This document shows, in pieces, positions 54,147-62,478 of a stretch of 64,000 nucleotides of DNA. Numbering within the stretch: position 1 is the stretch's first letter; every line of letters begins with the position of its first letter. Location: assembly GCA_009937065.1 (NCBI GenBank), contig JAACDF010000142.1, positions 18,085 to 82,084 of the forward strand, read 5' to 3'. Source of the stretch: Gammaproteobacteria bacterium (GTDB taxonomy: Bacteria > Pseudomonadota > Gammaproteobacteria > Pseudomonadales > Halieaceae). Made by a program: the position numbers and the translations under genes. Below the pieces are notes generated by a model. It was not told the DNA's origin. It was given only the letters and a program-made list of their open reading frames with translations, and made no database searches.

Positions 54147-54539
54147 AAAGAGAAAAAGGTTACGAATTAGAAGATAGGATGTCGTATCGCATTTGTACAA
54201 AAGCGCTGTACGAAAGTCGATCGGTTACCCCTGAGTAAGCCCATCGAATGAAAAACAAGTAAATGATGAGCTAGTCCACCATGTGGGCGACGGCCTTACT
54301 TATAGCCGCGCTTGCCTATGCCAAGCAATACACACGGTTTTTCTCAGCCCGTTTTGCCGCACTATCAACGGCCAACTTCAATAAAAACAGTTGGTTTGGG
54401 CGATGAGCGCCCTCCTTTAGGGGGTTTATCTACCGTTGTCACAGACCATTTTCTGTCTGGACGCTGAGTTGTTCTCAGGTATACTCGCCGGTTTCCATTT
54501 TCTGGCGCATTACATTTGCGGCGCCAAGTGAGGAAATTC
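54147..54539. other. Intergenic stretch upstream of purE
   Basis: These 393 bases contain no convincing gene. A small hairpin (GGGCG/CGCCC, 54398-54412) with a weak T-rich tail could end the lipoprotein transcript. A TATACT -10-like hexamer (54480-54485) lies about 55 bases before the purE ATG, just after a CAGAC/GTCTG inverted repeat near 54442-54459 that might be regulatory. The rest shows nothing I can name. Confidence 0.4.
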
Positions 54540-55025
54540 ATGGCTAATCCCGTTGTTGGCATCATCATGGGGTCGCGTTCTGATTGGGGCGTAATGGAGA
54601 ACACGGCTCAGACACTGGATGAGCTCGGTATTCCCTATGAGGCAAAGGTCGTCTCGGCCCACCGCACGCCTGAGCGTTTGTATGAGTATGCAAAATCGGC
54701 CCGCGGTCGAGGCTTAAAGGCTATTATCGCCGGTGCTGGTGGTGCGGCTCACCTTCCTGGTATGGCGGCCGCAATGACACCGGTTCCGGTTTTAGGTGTA
54801 CCGGTTGATGCCACTGTGCTGCAAGGTGTTGATGCCCTGATGTCGATTGTTCAAATGCCGAAGGGCGTGCCGGTCGCAACGTTTGCAGTTGGCAAGCCAG
54901 GCGCTGTGAATGCAGCATTGTTTGCTGCAGCGATGCTTGCCAATGATGATGTGGCCATTCGCGATGCTCTGGACAATTACCGGGATGCCCAGTCCGCGGG
55001 TGTCCCTGTTAACCCCTTCGACTGA
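54540..55025 (+). CDS. purE: N5-carboxyaminoimidazole ribonucleotide mutase
   Basis: Class I PurE converts N5-CAIR to CAIR in purine synthesis. The 161 residues include the phosphate-binding GSRSDWGVM, the catalytic histidine in [11 protein letters not shown] (His41) and [12 protein letters not shown] chose the ATG at 54540 because GAGGAA lies 5 bases upstream and the protein then starts at the family position. The partner purK follows 14 bases later. Confidence 0.97.
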   Translation: MANPVVGIIMGSRSDWGVMENTAQTLDELGIPYEAKVVSAHRTPERLYEYAKSARGRGLKAIIAGAGGAAHLPGMAAAMTPVPVLGVPVDATVLQGVDALMSIVQMPKGVPVATFAVGKPGAVNAALFAAAMLANDDVAIRDALDNYRDAQSAGVPVNPFD

Positions 55026-55039
55026 AAGCGATAGGGCAA

Positions 55040-56116
55040 ATGAAAAAGGGTCGCCTTGGCATTATTGGTTGTGGTCAGCTAAGTCAGATGCTGGGCGAAG
55101 CAGCGAATCGGCTAGGGTTTAGCGTGTCCTATCTCTGTGTCGATGAAACGCCGGTTGTTGCTGGCCTTGGCCCAATCTACTATCCAGAGCAGCTGGATGA
55201 ATTCCTCGCCTCATGCGATGCGATCACTGTAGAAAGAGAGAGTCTTCCCGACGATATGTTGCGCCAAGCGGCGAACATCGGTTTGGCGCCTAACTATGAT
55301 GCCTTGGTGACGCTGAGAGAGCGCGATACTCAAAAAGCGATGCTCGATGAGCTCAATATACCCACCTCACCGTGGTCACTGGTTTCCTCACCCGACCAAC
55401 TTGAAGCTGCCTTAGATTTGCTTCCAGGGCAGTACGCTCGCTGCAAACAGACCTTAGGCGGCTATGACGGTGGTGGGCAATGGCGTGTTGACCAAGAAAC
55501 CCGCGACGTCATTCCCGCTGACGCCTACCCCGTCATTGCCGAAGCCGAAATTACCATTGACCGCGAGTACGCGATCATCGTTGGAAGAGACCGGCAAGGC
55601 AACACGACCTGTTACCCCATGACCGAGAATGCCATGCGCGACGGCATCTTGATTGGCAGTTATGTGCCATCCGGTATCGATTCGGCTTTGGCCCATTTAG
55701 CGGCTGACTATGCCAAGCACTTAGTCGACGCCATGGACTATGTGGGTGTCTTGGCGATCGAGTTTTTCCTCACCGGCGGTGAGCTCATCGTCAATGAAAT
55801 TGCTCCTCGGGTGCACAATACGGGTCACTGGACTATTGGCGCTGTTGGCGCGGATCAATTCACTCAGCATGTGGGTTGCGTCATGGGTGAGCCGGTGCGC
55901 GAGCCTTTGTTTACCGAATCCGCATCAATGGTGAATCTGCTCAATGATGTGCTCCCATCACGTATGCCCCAGGGCCCAATTCGCACGTTAATCCAGACGT
56001 ATGGCAAGGGCGTGCGAGAGGGCCGAAAGCTTGGCCACATTACGTTGATCGGTCCGGACGCTGATCAGGTTAGAGCGCAGGCAGCAAGGCTAATTGCAGA
56101 GTTATACGGCGATTAA
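55040..56116 (+). CDS. purK: N5-carboxyaminoimidazole ribonucleotide synthase
   Basis: PurK is an ATP-grasp enzyme that makes N5-CAIR from AIR, bicarbonate and ATP. The 358 residues start with GRLGIIGCGQLSQML, contain the ATP-grasp lysine region KQTLGGYDGGGQW, and the metal-binding EIAPRVHNTGHWTI. It forms the usual purEK operon. The next gene, an acetyltransferase, begins 2 bases after its stop. Confidence 0.97.
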   Translation: MKKGRLGIIGCGQLSQMLGEAANRLGFSVSYLCVDETPVVAGLGPIYYPEQLDEFLASCDAITVERESLPDDMLRQAANIGLAPNYDALVTLRERDTQKAMLDELNIPTSPWSLVSSPDQLEAALDLLPGQYARCKQTLGGYDGGGQWRVDQETRDVIPADAYPVIAEAEITIDREYAIIVGRDRQGNTTCYPMTENAMRDGILIGSYVPSGIDSALAHLAADYAKHLVDAMDYVGVLAIEFFLTGGELIVNEIAPRVHNTGHWTIGAVGADQFTQHVGCVMGEPVREPLFTESASMVNLLNDVLPSRMPQGPIRTLIQTYGKGVREGRKLGHITLIGPDADQVRAQAARLIAELYGD

Positions 56117-56118
56117 CC

Positions 56119-56673
56119 ATGTCTGCTGAGGCGGGCTCAAGTGCGGTGGATCGCTCTGTTTTTAGACTTCCCCTGCAGACCGAACATTTCTCCTTAGAGC
56201 CGTTAACCGCAGATGACTTTGACGCTCTGTATGCGGTAGCGAGTGACCCCCTGTTGTGGGAGCAGCATCCAGAAGCTGATCGATGGAAACGTTCCAAGTT
56301 TCACCACTTTTTTCAGGGCGGCCTCGCGAATGACTTGGGTTGTTTTGTCATCAGAGAGAAGCGCAATGGCAAACCTGCCGGTTCTTCACGATTCTACGGA
56401 TACGAGGAAACCCATGCGTGTATCAGGATTGGTTACACCTTTATTGCCAGAGAATTTTGGGGAACGTCAGCTAACAGGGAGATCAAGGAAGTAATGCTCT
56501 CGCGTTCGTTTCAATTTGTTGAGCAGGTTTATTTCGATATCGGACCTCAAAATTTTCGATCAATTGCGGCGGTTAAAAAGCTTGGCGCCGTTTTTAGCCA
56601 CGACGAATCTGACAACAAAGCGGTTTACGTGTTATCTAAGCATCAGTGGTTCAATACCTCGAGTAGCTGCTAA
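56119..56673 (+). CDS. GNAT-family N-acetyltransferase (RimJ/RimL-like)
   Basis: The 184-residue protein fits the GNAT fold used for acetyl transfer from acetyl-CoA. It has a RimJ/RimL-like opening (TEHFSLEPLTADDFDALYAV), a strand GSSRFYGYEE, then IRIGYTFIAREFWGTSANRE in the acetyl-CoA site, and the closing NFRSIAAVKKLGAVF. The substrate is unknown. It directly follows purK, probably by read-through. The coenzyme site lacks the classic R/QxxGxG/A glycine loop, as in several members of this subgroup. Confidence 0.85.
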   Translation: MSAEAGSSAVDRSVFRLPLQTEHFSLEPLTADDFDALYAVASDPLLWEQHPEADRWKRSKFHHFFQGGLANDLGCFVIREKRNGKPAGSSRFYGYEETHACIRIGYTFIAREFWGTSANREIKEVMLSRSFQFVEQVYFDIGPQNFRSIAAVKKLGAVFSHDESDNKAVYVLSKHQWFNTSSSC

Positions 56674-56689
56674 GCAGAGGCATCGCTTC

Positions 56690-57061
56690 ATGAGCAATAC
56701 ACCCTTACCCATAACCTTCTCTGAGAAGTTCAATTGTTTCGCTGAGCAGTGGTCACCCAAAGTGGTGGCAGAAATGAATGACTACCAATTCAAATTGGTG
56801 CGTCTCGAGGGTGATTTTGTGTGGCATGACCATCAGGATACGGACGAAACATTCATCGTGTTGGAAGGTCGGTTAACGATTGATTTTAAAGACGGTACGG
56901 TCGAACTCGAGGCAGGTCAGATGTTGGTTGTTCCAAAGGGAGTGCCACACCGCCCGCGGGCATCTTCGGAGGCAAAGGTGCTACTTGTTGAACCTAAGGG
57001 TGTTATCAATACAGGCGATGTTCAATCGGACAGGACCGCGCCACTGGATGCATGGGTTTGA
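56690..57061 (+). CDS. Cupin-domain protein
   Basis: This small single-domain cupin has 123 residues. The metal-binding motif 1 can be read in WHDHQDTDETFIVLEGRL (His, His, Glu), and motif 2 in PKGVPHRPRA (His). Such proteins are often isomerases or mannose-6-phosphate isomerase-like enzymes of unknown substrate. I chose the ATG at 56690 (MSNTPLPITF), with AGAGG 10 bases upstream, because the earlier in-frame start lies inside the acetyltransferase gene. It is 16 bases from that gene and 19 from the next. Confidence 0.88.
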   Translation: MSNTPLPITFSEKFNCFAEQWSPKVVAEMNDYQFKLVRLEGDFVWHDHQDTDETFIVLEGRLTIDFKDGTVELEAGQMLVVPKGVPHRPRASSEAKVLLVEPKGVINTGDVQSDRTAPLDAWV

Positions 57062-57080
57062 TTTTGAGTAGGTCGCTGAT

Positions 57081-57380
57081 ATGCGGTATTTGGTTAACCT
57101 AGTTGCTGCTTTAGGGCTCTTTTACTCGGGCTTTGTTCACACCTTCTGGGGTAACGATCCGTATCTTGGTTGGACCATTACGATAATCGCGGCCTTCATA
57201 ATGGCGGAGCCTTTGTTGGCGGTCATGGAGCGTCTCGGACTCACAGGCCGGCGCCGGCGTTGGGCCATTATTGGTATCTTTTTATTGGTGTCGTGGGTAT
57301 CGCTGGGGGTTGGGGAGCTGCCAGAGAAGACCGAAATGATGCTGGATAATCTGCCGATGCCGAAGATAACTGGCGTTTAA
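57081..57380 (+). CDS. Small membrane protein of unknown function
   Basis: The 99-residue protein has three hydrophobic helices (about 4-21, 30-50 and 62-77) with a basic GRRRRW stretch before the third. The C-terminal tail is short and polar (LPEKTEMMLDNLPMPKITGV). I do not recognise a family. It ends a purE-purK-GNAT-cupin series on the plus strand and converges on the SPOR gene with a 4-base overlap. Confidence 0.7.
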   Translation: MRYLVNLVAALGLFYSGFVHTFWGNDPYLGWTITIIAAFIMAEPLLAVMERLGLTGRRRRWAIIGIFLLVSWVSLGVGELPEKTEMMLDNLPMPKITGV

Positions 57381-58618
57381 TTAACGGTTTTTCGTAGTCG
57401 GGCGTTACGAAAGTCACTGTCTTTGAGTTGCGCGACAATCGCATTACCTTTCGCTTCGCTCTCAATGCCAACTACCTGTACACGATAGAAAAGCTCACCC
57501 GATCGCGATTCCACGGCAACCTTTGCTTCCAAGCCTTGTTCCACCAACTCGTTAATGACCGAGTCAGCCCGCTCCCCTTTGTCGTATGTGTCCACGAATA
57601 CAAACCAGTTATCTCGCATAGGTAGCTGCTTGAGGCGAACTGGCTGTTTTGTCACCGTCGGTGTAGCTTTCGTGGATGCGATGGTTTGTGCTTTTGCGCT
57701 TGGAGCGCTCGAAGCGCTGTTAGGTGAGCCCTCAGCTTTTCCTAACCAGTAGGGCCCGGCTTTTGTTTGCGCTGACATCCACTCGGATGCCTGCCCAGCC
57801 AAGGCCTTTGAGGCAAAGCCGGCTGCTCGAACGCGGTAATAGTCTCTGCCGTTGACTCTCGCACTGGCCACGGAAATGTTGAGCGGTCTAAGTGTGTTTC
57901 GTAGAGCCGCCGCTCGGTCGTTGGCCGTTGCGCGGGAGGTATGGCTCTCCAGATTAACAAACCACGGCCCTCCTGCCTGTCTGGGTGGTTCCAGTATGGG
58001 TGAGGCGGGCTTTATGGGTTGGTTGGACGCGGCCTCTTGCTGTTGAGCGATGGCTTCGGCTGCGCGTTCTGCCTCTCTATTCTTAAGCAACTCATTTTCA
58101 TCAGTGAGCGCTTCAGCTTGTGCTGTTAGAGAAGCGATCTCGCTTCGGAGCGCTTCGTTATCTGCTAGTAAGCCAGTGTCTGCCGATGCCTTTTGATTCT
58201 CTTCCCGTTGCAGCGACCGAATCGTTTCTTTTAAATCGGCAATTTCGGCGCCATTGGAGTTTTGCGTATCAAGCCATAGACCGCCTATAGCGGCGGCGGT
58301 AATAAATCCAATAACGGCCAGAACCCATGGCATTTTGGAGTTGCCGCTAGCGGGCTTTGCGGTTGCTGAATGGTCGGTTAGGAGCGCGGCCGAGTCTGTT
58401 GCGCTGTCAGTATCACCCTCATAGCCACTCGTTTCGTCGTCATCTGAATCAGAGTCCATTTCGTTGGTAGGGGGCACCTCGAAGTCATCATCCTCCAGCC
58501 AATCGGTGCTCTCGTCGACGTCATCCTCGTAGTCTTCAGACGATTTTGGCTTAAGTCCTTCCGACCAATCAGCTGGCGGTGTCAGTACGCGTTTCTTGTC
58601 GTCTTCGTTATCGTCCAT
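57377..58618 (-). CDS. Membrane protein with two SPOR domains
   Basis: The 413-residue protein has a very acidic cytoplasmic N-terminus (residues 1-90, Asp/Glu-rich), one membrane helix (about 96-116) and a periplasmic coiled coil (about 122-200). Two SPOR-like domains follow: one at about 215-295 (GPWFVNLESHTSRATAND) and one at about 338-413 (NWFVFVDTYDKGERADSV, then RVQVVGI). SPOR domains bind denuded glycan strands at the division septum. A role in cell division is inferred, not shown. Its promoter region lies next to that of uvrD, which is divergent. Confidence 0.85.
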   Translation of the reverse strand: MDDNEDDKKRVLTPPADWSEGLKPKSSEDYEDDVDESTDWLEDDDFEVPPTNEMDSDSDDDETSGYEGDTDSATDSAALLTDHSATAKPASGNSKMPWVLAVIGFITAAAIGGLWLDTQNSNGAEIADLKETIRSLQREENQKASADTGLLADNEALRSEIASLTAQAEALTDENELLKNREAERAAEAIAQQQEAASNQPIKPASPILEPPRQAGGPWFVNLESHTSRATANDRAAALRNTLRPLNISVASARVNGRDYYRVRAAGFASKALAGQASEWMSAQTKAGPYWLGKAEGSPNSASSAPSAKAQTIASTKATPTVTKQPVRLKQLPMRDNWFVFVDTYDKGERADSVINELVEQGLEAKVAVESRSGELFYRVQVVGIESEAKGNAIVAQLKDSDFRNARLRKTVN

Positions 58619-58716
58619 GGTCTGCCCTCCTACACCTGATGAGAGATTAGCAGAAAGCCAAGATAAACGTGGCCTGCAGGCCGTCGTAAATGGCGCTTTC
58701 TAGTACACTGTAGCCC

Positions 58717-60873
58717 ATGGATGTGTCAGATATTCTTGATGGCCTCAATGAGGCGCAGCGTGCGGCGGTAGCGGCAGAGCAAGGTAATCAACTGGTACTG
58801 GCTGGCGCTGGGTCAGGTAAGACTCGCGTGCTTGTGCATCGCATTGCCTGGCTCATCAGAGCTGAGGGCCTCTCTCCTTACTCTGTTATGGCGGTGACCT
58901 TCACTAACAAGGCGGCTCGAGAGATGCGGGGCCGGATTGAAGAGATGCTCGGACGGCCGACGCACGGCCTGTGGATTGGTACGTTCCATGGTCTGGCACA
59001 CCGCCTACTACAAACGCATTGGGCAGAAGCCGGACTCCCACAAAATTTCCAGATACTTGATAGTGACGATCAGCTAAGGCTCGTCAAGCGAGTCTGTCGC
59101 GAGCTTGGACTCGATGAGGCAAAGTGGCCACCGAGACAAGCCCAATGGTTTATCAATGGCCAAAAAGACGAGGGTTTGCGGGCTCAGCATATAGACCCGC
59201 CCATGGGCGATCTCTACACCAAGACGATGGTGCGCATTTATGAGACCTACGAAGCTGCTTGCCAACGTGGTGGCCTAGTCGATTTTGCTGAGCTTTTACT
59301 GCGTGCTCACGAACTTTGGTTAAAATCGCCGGAGACGCTAGCGCACTACCAAGAGCGCTTTAACATTTTACTGGTGGATGAGTTTCAGGATACGAACTCG
59401 ATTCAGTATGCATGGCTAAGGGTGCTTGCCGGCGATGCAATTCCTGTTGTTGCCGTGGGTGATGATGATCAATCCATCTATGGATGGCGCGGTGCAAAGA
59501 TCGAAAATATTCAGCGATTTACCCGGGACTTTATTGGCACCCAAACGGTCCGTCTCGAGCAAAATTATCGTTCAACGAAAACCATTCTCGATGCCGCTAA
59601 TGGTGTTATCTCGCATAACGCGGGTCGATTAGGTAAGGACCTCTGGACGGACGGAGAGGACGGCGAGCCAATTAAGCTCTACGCTGGTTTCAATGAACAG
59701 GACGAGGCCCGGTTTATTGTCGAGCAAATTCAGTCGTGGACCGATGAGGGTAATCCGCGCAAATCCAGTGCCATTCTGTATCGATCGAATGCACAGTCGC
59801 GGGTCATTGAAGAGGCATTAATTCGGGTCGGGCTTCCGTACCGCATTTACGGCGGACAGCGCTTCTATGAGCGCCTCGAAATTCGAAACGCACTGGCTTA
59901 CATGCGACTGATTATCGGTCGAGGAGACGACCCCGCGCTCGAGCGGATCATCAATACACCAACTCGTGGTATCGGCAGTAAGACTGTCGATGACTTACGG
60001 GCGATCGCTCGAGATAACAACGTATCGATGTGGCAGGCGATGGGTCTTTCGCAACAAAACGGTTTACTCGGATCGAGAGCTCGGTCATCGCTCGCGGGCT
60101 TCGCCGCCTTAATTAACGAGCTTGATAGCGAGACGGTGGAGCTTCCTCTCGAGGAGATGGTAGAACACGTCATACACAGAGCGGGGTTGATTGAATTTCA
60201 TAAAGCAGAAAAGGGAGAAAGAGGACAAGCGCGGGTGGAGAACCTTGAAGAGCTTGTCTCCGCCGCCAAAACCTTTAGGGCCGAAGATGACTCCCTGTCA
60301 CCGCTTCAACAGTTTCTAGACAGTGCTGCACTTGATGCGGGTGACAGTCAGGCTGACCCTTACGAGGACAGTGTTCAAATGATGACACTGCATTCTGCCA
60401 AGGGCCTCGAGTTTCCACTCGTCATTTTGACGGGATTGGAGGAGAACCTATTTCCTCACCGGATGTCGGTAGAGGAGCCAGGACGACTGGAGGAAGAGAG
60501 GCGACTCGCTTATGTCGGGATCACTCGGGCCCAACAACGCCTGCTGATAACCTACGCAGAGAGTCGGCGCCTGCACGGCAGTGAGACCTACAACACCCCG
60601 TCCCGGTTTGTACGGGAAATACCGTCTGACCTAATCGAGGAAGTGCGGCTCCATGGTGGACTGACACGCCCGCTGGCTGATCGGTTACAGCAACCTGTTG
60701 CCGCGTCAAATGATTCGGGATTATCCCTGGGTCAGCGAGTGACTCATCCCATGTTCGGCGAGGGTATGGTGCTCAATATTGAGGGTCGAGGTGCCAATGC
60801 GCGTATCGAGGTAAACTTTGCGGAAGGCAGTAAATGGTTGGTTCTGCAGTACGCCAATCTTCAAGCTTTGTGA
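58717..60873 (+). CDS. uvrD: DNA helicase II UvrD
   Basis: UvrD is an SF1 3'-5' helicase that acts in mismatch and nucleotide excision repair. The 718 residues contain Walker A LAGAGSGKT (28-36), motif II VDEFQDTNSIQY, motif III GDDDQSIYGWRGA, motif V TLHSAKGLEF and motif VI EERRLAYVGITRAQ, so all helicase motifs are intact. It is divergent to the SPOR gene and is followed 7 bases later by the TRAP binding-protein gene. Confidence 0.98.
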   Translation: MDVSDILDGLNEAQRAAVAAEQGNQLVLAGAGSGKTRVLVHRIAWLIRAEGLSPYSVMAVTFTNKAAREMRGRIEEMLGRPTHGLWIGTFHGLAHRLLQTHWAEAGLPQNFQILDSDDQLRLVKRVCRELGLDEAKWPPRQAQWFINGQKDEGLRAQHIDPPMGDLYTKTMVRIYETYEAACQRGGLVDFAELLLRAHELWLKSPETLAHYQERFNILLVDEFQDTNSIQYAWLRVLAGDAIPVVAVGDDDQSIYGWRGAKIENIQRFTRDFIGTQTVRLEQNYRSTKTILDAANGVISHNAGRLGKDLWTDGEDGEPIKLYAGFNEQDEARFIVEQIQSWTDEGNPRKSSAILYRSNAQSRVIEEALIRVGLPYRIYGGQRFYERLEIRNALAYMRLIIGRGDDPALERIINTPTRGIGSKTVDDLRAIARDNNVSMWQAMGLSQQNGLLGSRARSSLAGFAALINELDSETVELPLEEMVEHVIHRAGLIEFHKAEKGERGQARVENLEELVSAAKTFRAEDDSLSPLQQFLDSAALDAGDSQADPYEDSVQMMTLHSAKGLEFPLVILTGLEENLFPHRMSVEEPGRLEEERRLAYVGITRAQQRLLITYAESRRLHGSETYNTPSRFVREIPSDLIEEVRLHGGLTRPLADRLQQPVAASNDSGLSLGQRVTHPMFGEGMVLNIEGRGANARIEVNFAEGSKWLVLQYANLQAL

Positions 60874-60880
60874 GGCTTAG

Positions 60881-62035
60881 ATGAAAGAGAGAACACTGTT
60901 ACCGGCAGCCGTTGTAGGCCTTTTATTGCTTTGGGTTGGAACACTTTTGCTGTGGGCTGTTGAAGCTCAAATGACGGACGAAGACACCGGTCCTAGTGTG
61001 AGCGGAAACGAGACCCGTATCGAATGGAAGCTGGTAACTACGTGGCCAAAGGGGCTGCCGGGCCTCGGATCAGCTCCAGAAAACTTTGCACGTCGCGTAG
61101 GTGAAATGAGCAATGGCCGATTGACGGTCCGAGTCTACGGGGCCGGCGAGGTAGTGCCGCCGTTCGAGGTGTTTGATGCGGTATCTCAAGGTGTAGCTGA
61201 AATGGGCCACGGCGCTGCTTACTACTGGAAAGGAAAGATTCCCTCGGCGGTTTTTTACACCGCTGTTCCGTTTGGTATGACCGCACAGGAAATGAACGGT
61301 TGGCTACATTACGGCGGTGGGCTTGAGCTCTGGCGTGAGCTGTATGCCCCTTTTGGTGTGCGGCCGTTTGCAGGAGGATCAACCGGGGTCCAAATGGCAG
61401 GCTGGTTTAACCGGGAGTTAAAGTCGGCCAGCGACCTCGATGGTCTTAAGATGCGCATACCGGGTCTGGCAGGTGAAGTATTTGCTGCATCGGGAGGTAC
61501 CGCCGTTCGCCTCGCGGGCGGTGAAATTTACACCTCGATGCAAACCGGCGTTATCGACGCTGTCGAGTGGGTGGGACCCTACAATGATCGGACCTTGGGT
61601 CTGATGGAGGTCGCTGAGTACTACTATTACCCGGGCTGGCATGAACCGGGTGCGATGCTTGAGTTCACGGTGAATCAGGCGGCCTTCGATCGATTGCCGG
61701 CGGACCTTCAAGCTATCGTTGAAGGTGCGGCTAGAGCCACGAATCAGGACATGCTTGATGAGTTTACTGCGCGCAATAATGAGTCCTTAACAACATTGCT
61801 AGAGGAGCATTCGACGAAGTTACGCCCATTGCCCGATGACGTTTTGGATGTGCTTCATAGTAACGCCGTGATCGCCTTAGAGCAGCTTAAGGAGGACGAC
61901 CCGATGGCGCAGAAAATTTCGGCGTCTTATGAGGTATTTTTAGACGGCGTTCGGACTTACCACGAGATTTCAGAGCGTGCTTATTTAAACGCCCGAGACC
62001 GAGTTTTACCGCCTATCTCGTTTACTGACCAATAA
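60881..62035 (+). CDS. dctP: TRAP transporter substrate-binding protein (DctP family, TakP-like)
   Basis: This periplasmic solute receptor serves a tripartite ATP-independent transporter. The 384 residues begin with a hydrophobic signal or anchor segment (about 7-28). The mature domain has the DctP landmarks MRIPGLAGEV, in which Arg binds the substrate carboxylate, AGGEIYTSMQTGVIDAVEWVGPYND and YYYPGWHEPGA. The EWVG and WHEPG blocks match TakP-type receptors, which bind sodium and 2-oxoacids, so a 2-oxoacid such as pyruvate is a reasonable guess. Its partner permease genes are convergent at 62479-64000. It follows uvrD by 7 bases and overlaps yciA by 14. Confidence 0.9.
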   Translation: MKERTLLPAAVVGLLLLWVGTLLLWAVEAQMTDEDTGPSVSGNETRIEWKLVTTWPKGLPGLGSAPENFARRVGEMSNGRLTVRVYGAGEVVPPFEVFDAVSQGVAEMGHGAAYYWKGKIPSAVFYTAVPFGMTAQEMNGWLHYGGGLELWRELYAPFGVRPFAGGSTGVQMAGWFNRELKSASDLDGLKMRIPGLAGEVFAASGGTAVRLAGGEIYTSMQTGVIDAVEWVGPYNDRTLGLMEVAEYYYYPGWHEPGAMLEFTVNQAAFDRLPADLQAIVEGAARATNQDMLDEFTARNNESLTTLLEEHSTKLRPLPDDVLDVLHSNAVIALEQLKEDDPMAQKISASYEVFLDGVRTYHEISERAYLNARDRVLPPISFTDQ

Positions 62036-62417
62036 TCGTTCGAGTGCGTTTTGCGTTATCAATGGCTACGTAGATGAACTCGCCTTCGGTTACTTTGATC
62101 GGTTCGCCGTCGTGTTGGGAGTTGATCCACACCTCAATAAGCACGCGCACTGAGCTACGACCAATGTCCAGGATGTCACAGTAACAGGTCACCACCGCAC
62201 CGACATGCACTGGGGTAAGAAACGACATGCCTTGGATGGCGACCGTTGCGACACGACCGCCCGCCACTTCCGACGCCGCAACGCCGCCGGCAATGTCCAT
62301 TTGCGACAATAGCCATCCACCGAAAATATCGCCATTGGCATTGGTATCCGCAGGCATGGCAACCGTCTGCAGCGCAAGCTCTCCCTGTGGTCGGGGTGTT
62401 TCATCAATCGGGTTCAC
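62022..62417 (-). CDS. Acyl-CoA thioesterase (YciA type)
   Basis: This hotdog-fold thioesterase hydrolyses short-to-long acyl-CoA esters. The 131-residue protein is the single-domain YciA form. The catalytic Asp lies in NANGDIFGGWLLSQMD (about residues 26-41), and VTEGEFIYVAID lies near the C-terminus. It is positioned between convergent TRAP genes: its 3' end overlaps dctP by 14 bases, and its start is 61 bases from the dctM stop. Confidence 0.9.
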   Translation of the reverse strand: MNPIDETPRPQGELALQTVAMPADTNANGDIFGGWLLSQMDIAGGVAASEVAGGRVATVAIQGMSFLTPVHVGAVVTCYCDILDIGRSSVRVLIEVWINSQHDGEPIKVTEGEFIYVAIDNAKRTRTIIGQ

Positions 62418-62478
62418 CGAATTCTCCTGGAGTTTTAGGGGGTATTTTAGGGGTTTACCGTTTGTTGGCTAGGTCAGA

